64,000 nt of DNA, from assembly GCF_028282165.1 (NCBI RefSeq), contig NZ_JANQIM010000004.1, positions 1-64,000 on the forward strand, in the 5' to 3' direction. The DNA comes from Winogradskyella sp. GTDB lineage: Bacteria; Bacteroidota; Bacteroidia; Flavobacteriales; Flavobacteriaceae. Every line of letters starts with the position of its first letter. The stretch's first letter is position 1. The notes below the pieces were generated by a model, which was not told where the DNA came from, did not search any database, and saw nothing but the letters and a program-made list of their open reading frames with translations. A program made the translations under genes and the position numbers. This document shows, piece after piece, positions 25,653 to 34,912 of the stretch.

Positions 25653-25952
25653 ATGTCTAAGCAAAATACTTTAGTTGATGCCGTTCAAAAGCTTATCGAG
25701 GCTATACTTGTAGCCTTAGGTTATCGTAACGCCAAAAAGCGCACGTGGCATCAGCATGTGGTACCTTATGAATATGGTTGGGCGGTGCGCAGAGAAGGTA
25801 ATAAACGCATTACTTCAAAACACCGTAAGCAGAGTACAGCGATACGCAAAGCCAAAACCTTAGCTAAGTGCTATAAATCAGATGTGATTATCCATAGAGA
25901 AGCTGGTGGTATACGTGATCGAATAAGTTATAAAGATGAAACAGGTCTTTAA
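25653..25952 (+). CDS. DUF2188 domain protein
   Basis: A 99-residue basic protein. The second half is a DUF2188 domain: HQHVVPYEYGWAVRREGNKR, then the segment with STAIRKAKTLAKCYKSDVII, then HREAGGIRDRISY. Homologues often carry this short domain alone, with unknown role, sometimes called YdfB-like or stress-related. Here it is preceded by about 38 extra residues (MSKQNTLVDAVQKLIEAIL and basic linker) that I cannot assign. It is a monocistronic gene, whose stop codon directly abuts that of the converging hydrolase gene at 25953. Confidence 0.85.
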   Translation: MSKQNTLVDAVQKLIEAILVALGYRNAKKRTWHQHVVPYEYGWAVRREGNKRITSKHRKQSTAIRKAKTLAKCYKSDVIIHREAGGIRDRISYKDETGL

Positions 25953-27362
25953 TTAATCCCAATTAAATTTAGTGTTAGCTCGGGCACAATTTCCATTTAA
26001 TTCGGCTTTGGGATTATCCAAGAACTGCTTGGCTAGACTAAAAAAGCAAGTATTTATTGGAACATGCCCATCATTGGAAAAAATAACATGCTGTCCTAAT
26101 CGCAACCGTTTGGCAGCTGTATCGCCATTGCTTGGTGGTGTTACAGGATCGTACTCACCGCTAATCAGTAAAGTTGGTATATTGGATTTTACGGGCTGCA
26201 TAGGATTGGACTCTACATTAACACTTGGCCAAATCTTAATCACTTCGGGATCCGCAGAAAATAAGCTTAATCCTGTATCCGCAAATAGCAAATCTCTACT
26301 ATCTTTATTGAGTTTAGCTTGGTTATTAAAGCGACCCTCATCTGCAGTCATAATGGAATAATACACCGCAAGATTAATCAAGGTGAGTCTAGGCAAAAAA
26401 CTGTTGATGGTACCGGCAATATATTTCTTGTCTCTATTTTTAAGTGCTAAAATAAACTTAGGAAGCGCTTCAATTGTACTATCCTTGTAAAGCATTTGGT
26501 GAATAAAGAGTAAGATATCCTGTTGATTTAAAACAAAGTTAGTGCCGTTAAGAAAAATTTGAATGGGTTTGGCTTTAAGACTACTGTAAAACTTTAAAAA
26601 TTCAGTTTTTAAGTTAGGATAATTTGTATTGCACTTGCTGTTTTTAGCACAATCGCTAAACATCTTGTTAAATGAATGGCTGAAGCTCGAAAACAAATGA
26701 TCGTACATACGTATTTCTGGCGGAAACAATCCCGAGAGGATAGCGCTTCTTACATGATTAGGGTAAAGCTCCATGTATTTTAACCCTAATCGTGTACCAT
26801 AAGAACCGCCAAACAAATTCAACTGCTTGTAGCCCAAGTGTTGTCGTAATGCTTCTAAGTCTTTAGCATTAGTTGCAGTACTAAACTGTCGGGGATCAGT
26901 TTTTAAATAGTCCGTACAAGATTGTACACGTTTTTTAAGTTCAGCAATTTCTTCTTCAATATTTAAGTCCAAAGCCATAATCTCTAAGAGTTGTAGATTG
27001 AGGTCAGGGCATAGTTCTTCAGAGAACCCAACGCCACGTTGGTCATATAGAATAAAATCGCGATCAGAATCTAAATTAATTTGACTATAAATGTTCGCCA
27101 AATCTAATACGTTCCCACCAGGACCACCTTGTAGAAACACAACGGGATCATCCTTTCGATTTTTACTTTGCGAACGGATTACTAAATAGCCCAACGATGT
27201 GGTTTCATCCGTTTCGATGTCCCAATTCCTCGGGACTTCTACAAAACCGCATCGGTCTTCTGATTGAAGGTTGCTGTATGGCAAGGCACATGCCTGTCTT
27301 GCTTGCGATTCACAATTAGTAAGCGTTATCAGTATAAAGGCAATGAGAAATAAATGGCGCAT
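25953..27362 (-). CDS. Exported alpha/beta hydrolase, proline iminopeptidase / TAP-like
   Basis: A 469-residue lipoprotein-like hydrolase: signal peptide with lipobox-like LTNC (Cys17). The fold is shown by VVFLQGGPGGNVLDL (oxyanion), LYDQRGVGFSE, the nucleophile elbow FGGSYGTRLGLKYM, a helical cap, SGEYDPVTPPSNG (Asp) and FSNDGHVPINTC (His). This is the tripeptidyl aminopeptidase/proline iminopeptidase pattern, with the TAP-like C-terminal part. It probably releases N-terminal residues or tripeptides from periplasmic peptides. Convergent to the DUF2188 gene with no spacer. Confidence 0.85.
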   Translation of the reverse strand: MRHLFLIAFILITLTNCESQARQACALPYSNLQSEDRCGFVEVPRNWDIETDETTSLGYLVIRSQSKNRKDDPVVFLQGGPGGNVLDLANIYSQINLDSDRDFILYDQRGVGFSEELCPDLNLQLLEIMALDLNIEEEIAELKKRVQSCTDYLKTDPRQFSTATNAKDLEALRQHLGYKQLNLFGGSYGTRLGLKYMELYPNHVRSAILSGLFPPEIRMYDHLFSSFSHSFNKMFSDCAKNSKCNTNYPNLKTEFLKFYSSLKAKPIQIFLNGTNFVLNQQDILLFIHQMLYKDSTIEALPKFILALKNRDKKYIAGTINSFLPRLTLINLAVYYSIMTADEGRFNNQAKLNKDSRDLLFADTGLSLFSADPEVIKIWPSVNVESNPMQPVKSNIPTLLISGEYDPVTPPSNGDTAAKRLRLGQHVIFSNDGHVPINTCFFSLAKQFLDNPKAELNGNCARANTKFNWD

Positions 27363-27486
27363 AATTTTGATTGATTTTGGTAATGTAAATTAGGTAAAAA
27401 TTAAAGACGGCCCTTTAGAATTAACAAAACTATAATTTTTGAGTACGGTTAGCTTAACTGTTTTCTAACCTCAATTCTTATCAAGG

Positions 27487-27494
27487 TAATTTTG
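27487..27494 (+). promoter_or_regulatory. Candidate -7 box TAATTTTG
   Basis: It matches TAnnTTTG and lies 67 bases before the ATG at 27562; the intervening leader is very T-rich (27495-27525). Confidence 0.35.
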
Positions 27495-27561
27495 CTTTTT
27501 TATTTTTTTTCCCTTTAATTTGAAATGCTTCAAAGACATAATTCCTTAAACAGGTTTTAAC

Positions 27562-30500
27562 ATGAATAAGAATTTACTTTTTTCACTTTTATTTTTTTTC
27601 TCTTTTTTAGTTGTAAATGCCCAAAGCTTAGATGATATCTGGGATAGCTTACTTCAAAACAAGCGAAACCATGCACTTAACTTAGTTAGTGAGCTTAATG
27701 ATAATGATGACATTGAGTCAATCATTTTAAGGAAAATCATTAAAACTGAAAATGGACAATTAAAGTTTGATATTAACTTTGTCAAGTCCATTATTAGTTC
27801 TAAAAACTTTGAATATTATCTTTTTGCCCTATGGAATGAACCTTATTTTTTTAATGATTATTTTGAGAATGGGTTTGCAACAGAACATTCAGAGATTTTT
27901 GAAAGTATTGACTTCTCTAAAGTTGAAAATACTACACTAATTGGAGCTATAACTTATTTGAACGGTATAGTTAAAAGACATAATAGAGATTGGGATACGT
28001 TTAATGATAAAATAAGATCAATAAACTCAATTAAAGACTGGGAGTATTGTGGTGTTTTTGAGAACCTAAATATGAGCGGAATCGATATTGTATATCCGCC
28101 TGAAAATGAACCAAACTTAGAGGTTTTGTTTGATGCACAAAGCAATGGAAAAACTCAATGGTATAAGAATAGATATACATCGGAGCTCTATAATATATTT
28201 TCTAACCATCAAGAGTTTGGGAATGGTGTACATTATGCTCAGACGTTTATAGATTCCGAAGAGGATCAGACTGTTTTTTTAAAACTTGGCAAGTCAGGTT
28301 TAGTAAAGGTTTGGCTCAATGATCGTTTAATCATTGAGAAAGGTGAAAGGTATGTAACTGAAATGGATGCATATACATACAAGGTAAAACTTCAAAAAGG
28401 AGTTAATCGCATATTGGTAAAAATAGCATCGAATTCTGATTTTCCCTATTTTATTCTAAGGTTAGAGAATTTGGATGGAAGTCCAGTGAACAATATAAAA
28501 ACGACATTTAAAAATCGAAAGTATAGAAAGGACACTAGCAATGATATTTTATTGGAGGAAGAGAAACATTTTGCAGAAGCTTATTTCGAAAATAGGTTAG
28601 CTACAAACTCTGGGAGTGAATTCTTAAACAGGTTGTGTCTTTTTAAGACCTATCTACGGAATGGTAAATTGGAGGAAGCTTATAGTGTAGTTGAAGATTT
28701 GAACAAAGTATATCCTAACAGTAGTTTTTTGAAAGCGTTAATGATATCATATTACAACAAGTTAGGAGATGATGCTTCGATTTCTAAACTCAAAGAGAAT
28801 TTAATCCGAAGAGATCCTAATTATTATATTTCATTATTATACACATATGAGGACTTTGATGAGTTGATGAAACTGGATATGCAAGAGTACAAATCTAAGC
28901 TAAACCAATTAGGAAATGCTGTAGATGTATCTTACATAAAGACAATGTCAGAGGTATTAATAGATTTGAGGGAAAATGATTTTGTTAGTCTTAGGACAGG
29001 TCTGGATAACTTAATCTCAAATAAAAATTTGCCTTCATCAATTCACGCAACTTTTTCAGAGTTTTATTCACAGTTATTTAATGATGACAATACTACGATA
29101 AAAACTTTGGAGACCTTCAACGATAAATATTTTAATTGGGAAGTCGCCACATATCTTGCTTATTATTATTCAAAGCAGAACAGAACGGAAGACGCTTTGA
29201 GTGTTTACACGCAAGTTTTAAAAAACTTTGATCAAGATAACAATTATCATTATAAAATAGTCGAGATTCTTCACGAAACAATGCAATTTGAGAGGTCTTT
29301 GCCTTTTATTGAGAAGGCTCTTGAGAATTTTCCCGAATCATTTTTGTTTTCAGAATTAAAAGGAGCCGCATATTTACAATTAAATAAAAAGGCAGAAGCC
29401 ATTGAGCTTTACAAGGAATCACTATCAAAGAATCCTTCAAATAGGGCTTTAAGAAGTAAGATTAACGATTTATCCAATTGGGTAAATCCTTTAAGTGCCT
29501 TTGAGATTGATAATTTTTATACTTATATAGATGAAAATAGAGGTATTATTAAATCTAACAATTACGGACTCAATACAATTCTAAGTCAAAGTAATATATT
29601 GGGATACCAAAACGGCGGAGGTGAATATAAGTCAACCTTTATTTACGAAATTACTTCTCAAAATGGGGTTAATATTTTTAAGGAGTACGATCTTGGCCTA
29701 AGTGGAGATTATTTAATTGCTAAAGCGGAAATAATTAAGAAAAATGGAGATATTGTTCCTGCTGATACAAATGGGTCAGTTTTGGTTTTCGACCAGTTAG
29801 AAATAAGTGATGTAATTCTTATTAATTATAGTTCGAGTTATAGCACTTATGGACGTTTTTACAAAGATCATATTTTGAGACATAATTTTAGCGGTTATCA
29901 CCCTACAATGTTCCATATATATCGTTTTATTTCTAAGAAAAAGAAAATTAATTTTACTATAACAGGTGGTAAAGTTGACTATAGCAATAAAAAAGTAGGT
30001 GATTATTATGTTCATCAGTGGCAAGAAAAAAACACAGAGCCACTACCAATAAAAGAAGACTATATGCCTAGTTTTTCGGATATAGTCTCCAGACTGCATA
30101 TTAGTTCAATAGATTCTTGGAATGAAATTGCTAATTGGTATTCGGATTTGGTTAGAAATCAATTAAGAAAAGATAATGTCGTTAAAAACGAGTACAAAAA
30201 ATTATTCCCAGATGGGCATGAGCATTTGAGTGAAGAGGCTAGAGCAAGGGTGATCTATTATTATATCATGGATAACTATAATTATAGTTATGTAAATTTT
30301 AGACAGAGTGGTTATGTTCCTCAAAAACCAGCTAATATCATAAAATCTAAACTAGGGGATTGTAAAGATTTATCTTCATTATTTCTAGTCCTTGCTCAAA
30401 TGGCAGATTTAAAATCAAATCTTGTATTGATTTTGACTTCTGGTTATGGAAAAAATAATCTTGTAAAGCCCAGTACGGATTTTAATCACTGTATAGTAAA

Positions 30501-31320
30501 GGTAAAGTTGGATGGAGATGATTTTTATCTAGAACTGACAGATAAGAATCTACCATTTAAATCTTTACCTATGTCTTTACGAAACGCAACGGCATTAGAT
30601 ATTCCTTTCCAGATTCCATTAAATTCTAGGAATGATTTATACTATTTAACCGCTGCAAATCGAGAAAAGGCCCATTTTCTAAGTGAATACAAAATGTATA
30701 TAACAGACTCCGTTGCTAACTTAGACTTAAAATACAATGTAAAAGGCCATTTAGCTTCTTACTATATTAAAATGCAAGAGGAGAAGAAGGATGACTTACT
30801 TAAAGAAACTGTTTTTAAAGAAATTTCTGATAGAAGTTCCGAAGCTATTGAATTGAATGAAATCAAAGATGTTAAAAATATTAGGTCAAATGGCTCAATA
30901 AGTTATCATGTGGGGTTAAGCTTAGATTTGGAAGTCAACCAAATAGGTGACTATTATACGTTTAAAGTACCAAAATTTTTGCATCCATATAATGAAAGCA
31001 TAATAGAATTAAAATCAAGAAATTATCCAATCGATTACAAACAATATGAGAATTCGGATTTTTATGACGAGAAAATTGAAATTCTTTTGCCAAGTGGATT
31101 CAAATTTGTTGAAATCCCAAAGCCTAAAAAATATAAATACAAAAACCATGCATTCTCAATTGATTATAAACTTTTAGATCAAGATAAATTAAATGTCAAT
31201 ATTGTATCTAAAGTGAATACAGAAGATATTAGCCAAAATGAATATTTAGAGTTTAAATCATATGTTAAAAGCGTTCTTGATACAAAAGAAACACTCATTA
31301 AATATAAAAGGATCAACTAG
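27562..31320 (+). CDS. Large exported DUF3857/transglutaminase-like protein with TPRs
   Basis: A 1252-residue exported protein (signal peptide ending VVNAQ). Order: N-terminal helical region, a jelly-roll-like segment about residues 210-310 (GLVKVWLNDRLIIEKGE, GVNRILVKIAS), TPR repeats about 340-630 (YLQLNKKAEAIELYKESLSK is one), then DUF3857 from about 660 and a transglutaminase core about 880-1010. The Cys-His-Asp triad is intact: KLGDCKDLSSLF, DFNHCIVKV, LELTDKNLPF. The C-terminal part is beta-rich. In the family, such proteins act in the periplasm or at the outer membrane; substrate unknown. Base composition looks more AT-rich than the flanking genes. Confidence 0.85.
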   Translation: MNKNLLFSLLFFFSFLVVNAQSLDDIWDSLLQNKRNHALNLVSELNDNDDIESIILRKIIKTENGQLKFDINFVKSIISSKNFEYYLFALWNEPYFFNDYFENGFATEHSEIFESIDFSKVENTTLIGAITYLNGIVKRHNRDWDTFNDKIRSINSIKDWEYCGVFENLNMSGIDIVYPPENEPNLEVLFDAQSNGKTQWYKNRYTSELYNIFSNHQEFGNGVHYAQTFIDSEEDQTVFLKLGKSGLVKVWLNDRLIIEKGERYVTEMDAYTYKVKLQKGVNRILVKIASNSDFPYFILRLENLDGSPVNNIKTTFKNRKYRKDTSNDILLEEEKHFAEAYFENRLATNSGSEFLNRLCLFKTYLRNGKLEEAYSVVEDLNKVYPNSSFLKALMISYYNKLGDDASISKLKENLIRRDPNYYISLLYTYEDFDELMKLDMQEYKSKLNQLGNAVDVSYIKTMSEVLIDLRENDFVSLRTGLDNLISNKNLPSSIHATFSEFYSQLFNDDNTTIKTLETFNDKYFNWEVATYLAYYYSKQNRTEDALSVYTQVLKNFDQDNNYHYKIVEILHETMQFERSLPFIEKALENFPESFLFSELKGAAYLQLNKKAEAIELYKESLSKNPSNRALRSKINDLSNWVNPLSAFEIDNFYTYIDENRGIIKSNNYGLNTILSQSNILGYQNGGGEYKSTFIYEITSQNGVNIFKEYDLGLSGDYLIAKAEIIKKNGDIVPADTNGSVLVFDQLEISDVILINYSSSYSTYGRFYKDHILRHNFSGYHPTMFHIYRFISKKKKINFTITGGKVDYSNKKVGDYYVHQWQEKNTEPLPIKEDYMPSFSDIVSRLHISSIDSWNEIANWYSDLVRNQLRKDNVVKNEYKKLFPDGHEHLSEEARARVIYYYIMDNYNYSYVNFRQSGYVPQKPANIIKSKLGDCKDLSSLFLVLAQMADLKSNLVLILTSGYGKNNLVKPSTDFNHCIVKVKLDGDDFYLELTDKNLPFKSLPMSLRNATALDIPFQIPLNSRNDLYYLTAANREKAHFLSEYKMYITDSVANLDLKYNVKGHLASYYIKMQEEKKDDLLKETVFKEISDRSSEAIELNEIKDVKNIRSNGSISYHVGLSLDLEVNQIGDYYTFKVPKFLHPYNESIIELKSRNYPIDYKQYENSDFYDEKIEILLPSGFKFVEIPKPKKYKYKNHAFSIDYKLLDQDKLNVNIVSKVNTEDISQNEYLEFKSYVKSVLDTKETLIKYKRIN

Positions 31321-31346
31321 AATAATTAATAAAACTAAAAAAGCAG

Positions 31347-31871
31347 ATGAAATTATTAGGCATAGGTTCACGTATTGACCATGAGGAATATGGTAAAGGC
31401 GTAGTTACCAACGTCACCTCCAAGCATTATTGGGTGACCTTTATAGACAACGGATTAGAAACCTTAGAGCTCGATGCAGAGTTTGAAGTTATAGAAGCAG
31501 CTGAGGATGATGTAGATACGGTTAGTTTCTATGAAGTAGAAAAGAGTTTACGTGATATTCTCAAGAAATGGTCTGATGTATCTGAAGTAGTTACTATTGG
31601 TGATAAATGGAAAGGTGGCAAATTGATTATGCAACCTGGGGATGAGAATTTAAAAGCAAGTGAGTTACCAATAGATAAATTTTTTCACAAAATAACCATG
31701 GTTCGCGATCGTCTGCGTGTGATGGAACAGAAGATCAATTCTAGTAATTTGGAAGAACAGGAAAAGATAGATTTGCAACAATATATAACACGTATTTATG
31801 GGAGTTTAACCAGCTTTAATGTGCTGTTTAAATTGAAGTCGCAACAGTTTGTAGGGCAGCGTTCTAAATAG
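31347..31871 (+). CDS. Conserved hypothetical protein with Tudor-like N-terminus
   Basis: A 174-residue cytoplasmic protein. The first 50 residues, IGSRIDHEEYGKGVVTNVTS with WVTFIDNGLETLEL, have the form of the small SH3/Tudor-like barrel found at UvrD/Rep C-termini and CarD-like proteins. The rest is helical (VEKSLRDILKKWSDV, FHKITMVRDRLRVMEQKI). It is conserved in Bacteroidota as far as I recall, function unknown; nucleic-acid or RNA-polymerase contact is a guess. It is 26 bases after the giant DUF3857 gene and could share its transcript. Confidence 0.7.
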   Translation: MKLLGIGSRIDHEEYGKGVVTNVTSKHYWVTFIDNGLETLELDAEFEVIEAAEDDVDTVSFYEVEKSLRDILKKWSDVSEVVTIGDKWKGGKLIMQPGDENLKASELPIDKFFHKITMVRDRLRVMEQKINSSNLEEQEKIDLQQYITRIYGSLTSFNVLFKLKSQQFVGQRSK

Positions 31872-31930
31872 ATTTCTTGTAATTGATGACATAATCTTTG
31901 GTTTACGATATACTTGTAAATCAATATATT

Positions 31931-32464
31931 ATGAGATCAAGACTTTTTCTTTTCGCCTTTGTGGTTATGACGTTATGTGCATGTTCTGATGATGATAACA
32001 ACGCTAACGATCCTGAAGATTCAAATTCGAGTATGACCATCAACCTTCCTGATATGTCTAACGTAATACTAGACAATATTTCGGGAACTGCAGGGAGCAA
32101 TTATGAGGCGGGTAGTACTGAGTTTGCCCAAATAATTGCTACAAATAATAGTAATACCACCGTCAACTTGCAAATGTTCGATAATGTTGACGATCCTGGA
32201 ACTAGAGCAATTCAAGCAGGAAACTCACTAAACATTGATGCTACTGGTATGGCAGGATTCTATGCCACTTTATCTGCATCATTACCAGATGGTAGTACTT
32301 TCCAAGCCACTTCCGGAACTGTGAGCATTACTGCTTATGGATTGTTAAATCCTAGTTCGAACATCATAGTAACCTCGGGTAGCTTTAGCGCAAGTGATGG
32401 AACGGATACAATATCAGGTACCTTTACAGAAGCCATGTTAGATTGTAGTGAATGTGGAGGATAA
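31931..32464 (+). CDS. Small Thr/Ser-rich lipoprotein
   Basis: A 177-residue lipoprotein. I start at ATG 31931, whose product MRSRLFLFAFVVMTLCACSD has a clean lipobox (CAC, Cys18); the longer reading from 31898 would put a charged stretch before the signal. After the anchor comes an acidic linker DDDNNANDPEDSN, then a beta-sandwich-like domain with many Ser/Thr/Gly (SGTAGSNYEAGSTEF, TATSGTVSITAYGLL) ending in LDCSECGG. The CxxC at the very end is unusual for this type of lipoprotein. No domain name recognised. Confidence 0.7.
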   Translation: MRSRLFLFAFVVMTLCACSDDDNNANDPEDSNSSMTINLPDMSNVILDNISGTAGSNYEAGSTEFAQIIATNNSNTTVNLQMFDNVDDPGTRAIQAGNSLNIDATGMAGFYATLSASLPDGSTFQATSGTVSITAYGLLNPSSNIIVTSGSFSASDGTDTISGTFTEAMLDCSECGG

Positions 32465-32467
32465 TAA

Positions 32468-33202
32468 CTAATTAAAAGAAAGTCCTTTTACTTCACCCAT
32501 ATCCAATTCTAAAACCAATAATTTATGGAAAGTTGGTAAAAGGGCGCCACTTTCAGTGATGATCCATTGGTCCCAAGTAGCTTCTAATCCTCCAATAGGT
32601 AAGATGTCTACCCACATTTGGTAGCTTTTGGGTTTACCAGAGTCATCAAAATGCCATAAATACGAATCGCCAGGAGTTGTGCCGCCAGAGGTGTACGTGA
32701 CTAAAAGTGCATTTTCTCCATCTTCAGTGGTCACCAATCGTCTTTCGGTACCAGGATCAAACACTTTATATGGAGCTACTAACCAAAAGGAATCATTATT
32801 AAAATAAGCTTCAGCTTTGTTGATGTAATCGTTTTTCTCTATACCATTATATTCTTGTTGTCCAGCAAATACTTTAGAATGGTCATTGTTTTCCAAATCT
32901 AATATCACGGTAATTTCATCCCAAGAAACCTCACAGGTTTTATCGGTCTTATACCATTTGTAATGATGTTGTCCTTTAAAAGTCCATTCCAAGTAATCTG
33001 TATTAAGATAAGCTTCTTCATTTAAAGCTTCTAGCATCTTTATGGCCAATTGATCGGCTTCGGGACCTTTAGTGCCAATTGGTAGATCTTCATGATATCT
33101 TATATATAAAAATCCAAAAAATAAGAGCGAGGGTAAAGTGAGGAAGATAATAATTCCACCAATGATTTTTAGGATGCGTTTTGTCTTAGAGGTTTTAGGC
33201 AT
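32468..33202 (-). CDS. Membrane-anchored hypothetical protein
   Basis: About 244 residues from ATG 33202 (the ATG at 33226 adds eight residues MKKTINYK). One N-terminal membrane helix (ILKIIGGIIIFLTLPSLLFFGF) after a basic tail leaves a periplasmic domain of about 210 residues. This has a repeated Trp-containing pattern: DYLEWTFKGQHHYKWY, SWDEITVILDLE, LWHFDDSGKPKSYQMWVD, ATWDQWIITESGALLPTFH. I recall similar unnamed flavobacterial proteins but cannot name a domain. It lies convergent to the lipoprotein gene, 3 bases apart. Confidence 0.7.
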   Translation of the reverse strand: MPKTSKTKRILKIIGGIIIFLTLPSLLFFGFLYIRYHEDLPIGTKGPEADQLAIKMLEALNEEAYLNTDYLEWTFKGQHHYKWYKTDKTCEVSWDEITVILDLENNDHSKVFAGQQEYNGIEKNDYINKAEAYFNNDSFWLVAPYKVFDPGTERRLVTTEDGENALLVTYTSGGTTPGDSYLWHFDDSGKPKSYQMWVDILPIGGLEATWDQWIITESGALLPTFHKLLVLELDMGEVKGLSFN

Positions 33203-33300
33203 TTTATAATTAATAGTTTTCTTCAAAGATATCTTATTTTAGATTCCTGCTTTCATAGGAAAGACAAAATAAAATATCAAAATACTAGATTCCATATCAA

Positions 33301-33318
33301 TCCCGATAACTATCGGGA
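33301..33318. repeat. REP-like 18-bp palindrome, copy 2
   Basis: TCCCGATAACTATCGGGA, one base off a perfect palindrome, located 5 bases downstream of the stop codon of the ATP-grasp gene (33324), where it could act as a transcript end or REP element. Confidence 0.7.
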
Positions 33319-33323
33319 CGGAG

Positions 33324-34226
33324 TTATGAACTAGAAAGTTTTTCTTTGATAGCTTCTGCTAAAATCAAGGCTGCCTCAGGGTGGTTTCTAAACCATAACT
33401 CGGGCTCAACAAGTTCTAGTTCTGCTAAGGCTATCTTACTGTTATTATCATTAAAAATATCCACTCTGGCATATAATGGTAGCTCCTTACATGCTCTTAC
33501 CGTCTTTTCGGCAAATTCAATCTCTGTTTCTGTTGGAGTATAATTATGAACGCTACCACCAAAATCATCCTGAACCCTGAAATCTCCTGATTTAGCCTTT
33601 TTCAATATTGCATGTGTGAATTGCCCATTGAAGACCATCATGGACACTTCACCCTCAGAAACAATACGACGTTGAAATGGCTGTAACATCATCGCTTCAT
33701 TGGCAATTAATGCCATGTAAACACCTTCGTGGTTGGCCCTATTTTCAACAGTTAGTTTATAGGTATGCCTAGCAGCACCAGACACACAAGGTTTTAAAAC
33801 GGTCTCTTCCCATCCGGTTTCGGTATGTAAGTCCTCTAGACTTTTTGTGGTACCAGCTTCAATAAATAAGGTTTCAGTAATATGAACACCGTTTTTCTGA
33901 AGATCTAATAGATAATGCTTATCGATATTCCAACGGATTAAGGCTTCAGAGTTTATTAGTGTTGTCACTTTTGAAACGGTATTTAACCAATCTGAAAACT
34001 TTGGGAAATCATCAAAGTAATCCCAAGTGGTCCTAAACAGTATGGCTTTGGTAGATGACCAATCAAAAAAAGGGTCGCTCCAAGCGAGCCGAATTACCTT
34101 TAAGCCCAATTTTCCTAGAGCGTTAGCAATTAAAGCATCTTCTACGATAACATTTTTGGTATAGTCATCAATTTTGTTGGGATAGGCATGTTTATGATCC
34201 GTGAGGACAACGATATCGTACTTCAT
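33324..34226 (-). CDS. ATP-grasp domain protein (RimK / glutathione-synthetase-like)
   Basis: A 300-residue protein of ATP-grasp type. The N-terminal domain opens MKYDIVVLTDHKHAYPNK, with FRTTWDYFDDFPKFSDWL in the second strand region. The ATP-binding and acceptor region shows ETVLKPCVSGAARHTYKL, MMLQPFQRRIVSEGEVSMMVF and ALAELELVEPELWFRNHPEA, where the Glu residues that bind magnesium are found. Family members (RimK or glutathione synthetase-like) ligate an amino acid or peptide to a carboxylate. Substrate unknown. It starts at the base before the stop of the AlkD-like gene; co-transcribed. Confidence 0.75.
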   Translation of the reverse strand: MKYDIVVLTDHKHAYPNKIDDYTKNVIVEDALIANALGKLGLKVIRLAWSDPFFDWSSTKAILFRTTWDYFDDFPKFSDWLNTVSKVTTLINSEALIRWNIDKHYLLDLQKNGVHITETLFIEAGTTKSLEDLHTETGWEETVLKPCVSGAARHTYKLTVENRANHEGVYMALIANEAMMLQPFQRRIVSEGEVSMMVFNGQFTHAILKKAKSGDFRVQDDFGGSVHNYTPTETEIEFAEKTVRACKELPLYARVDIFNDNNSKIALAELELVEPELWFRNHPEAALILAEAIKEKLSSS

Positions 34227-34895
34227 TTATTTTAATCGTTTTAAAGCTTCTCGCACGCTTAATGGTTTTAAATCAATTTTAGAGGTAAAGTCTATTACTG
34301 ATTGTGCATCAGTTTTTGCAAATTCACGCAACGCCCAACCAATCGCTTTTTGAATAAAAAATTCATCGGAGTCAGCATGTGTTTCGCAGGTTTTAAAGAG
34401 AATCTCGGTATCTGTTTTAGCTTTATAACCTAGTTGAAAAAGTATAGCCGATCTATTGAGCCACATATGATTAGCATTAGAAAGTTGTTGGATATATACA
34501 TATCTGTCATCCCAAAATTGCAATATGTAATTGCCTAAAATATGTTTTGCTATAAAATCTACCGTATCCCAATGTGGTTTGCTGGTGATTAAGCCTGTGA
34601 TGAATTCAAAATCGGATTCTACGTACTTATTGTGCAAAAATTTGTCTACGATTTCTATGGCACAATAATGAAATTCGCGTTCATCCAGTTGGTAGAGTTC
34701 AATGGCGATGTCTCTACAGTTGGTTCTTACATCATCTTTATAGGAGTTCAATACGTCTTTGAATAAGGCTTTTCGTTGCGGTGCCTTTATGCCCAAAAAG
34801 GGAAATAGATCTTTCATATAGGCTTGCATGGACAGGGTATCATCCTGATTTCTATGCGCTTCTAACTGAGCTCTAAGTTGGGCAACGAAAGCCAT
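34227..34895 (-). CDS. AlkD-like DNA alkylation repair protein
   Basis: A 222-residue all-helical HEAT-like protein: MKDLFPFLGIKAPQRKALFK at the start, then FHYCAIEIVDKFLHNKYV, the central motif HWDTVDFIAKHILGNYI and the end AIGWALREFAKTDAQSVIDF. This matches the AlkD/AlkC family of DNA glycosylases that bind positively charged 3- or 7-alkylpurines without base flipping. The Trp-Asp-x-x-Asp pattern (HWDTVD) has the acidic residue used in AlkD. 17 bases separate it from the stop of the tricorn gene upstream. Confidence 0.85.
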   Translation of the reverse strand: MAFVAQLRAQLEAHRNQDDTLSMQAYMKDLFPFLGIKAPQRKALFKDVLNSYKDDVRTNCRDIAIELYQLDEREFHYCAIEIVDKFLHNKYVESDFEFITGLITSKPHWDTVDFIAKHILGNYILQFWDDRYVYIQQLSNANHMWLNRSAILFQLGYKAKTDTEILFKTCETHADSDEFFIQKAIGWALREFAKTDAQSVIDFTSKIDLKPLSVREALKRLK

Positions 34896-34912
34896 TCAAA
34901 TAAGGGAAATCA

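Noticed and set aside
27495-27525. T-rich tract before the DUF3857 gene as a phase-variable repeat
   Set aside because: The run is interrupted and lies in an AT-rich leader; no unit is repeated regularly.
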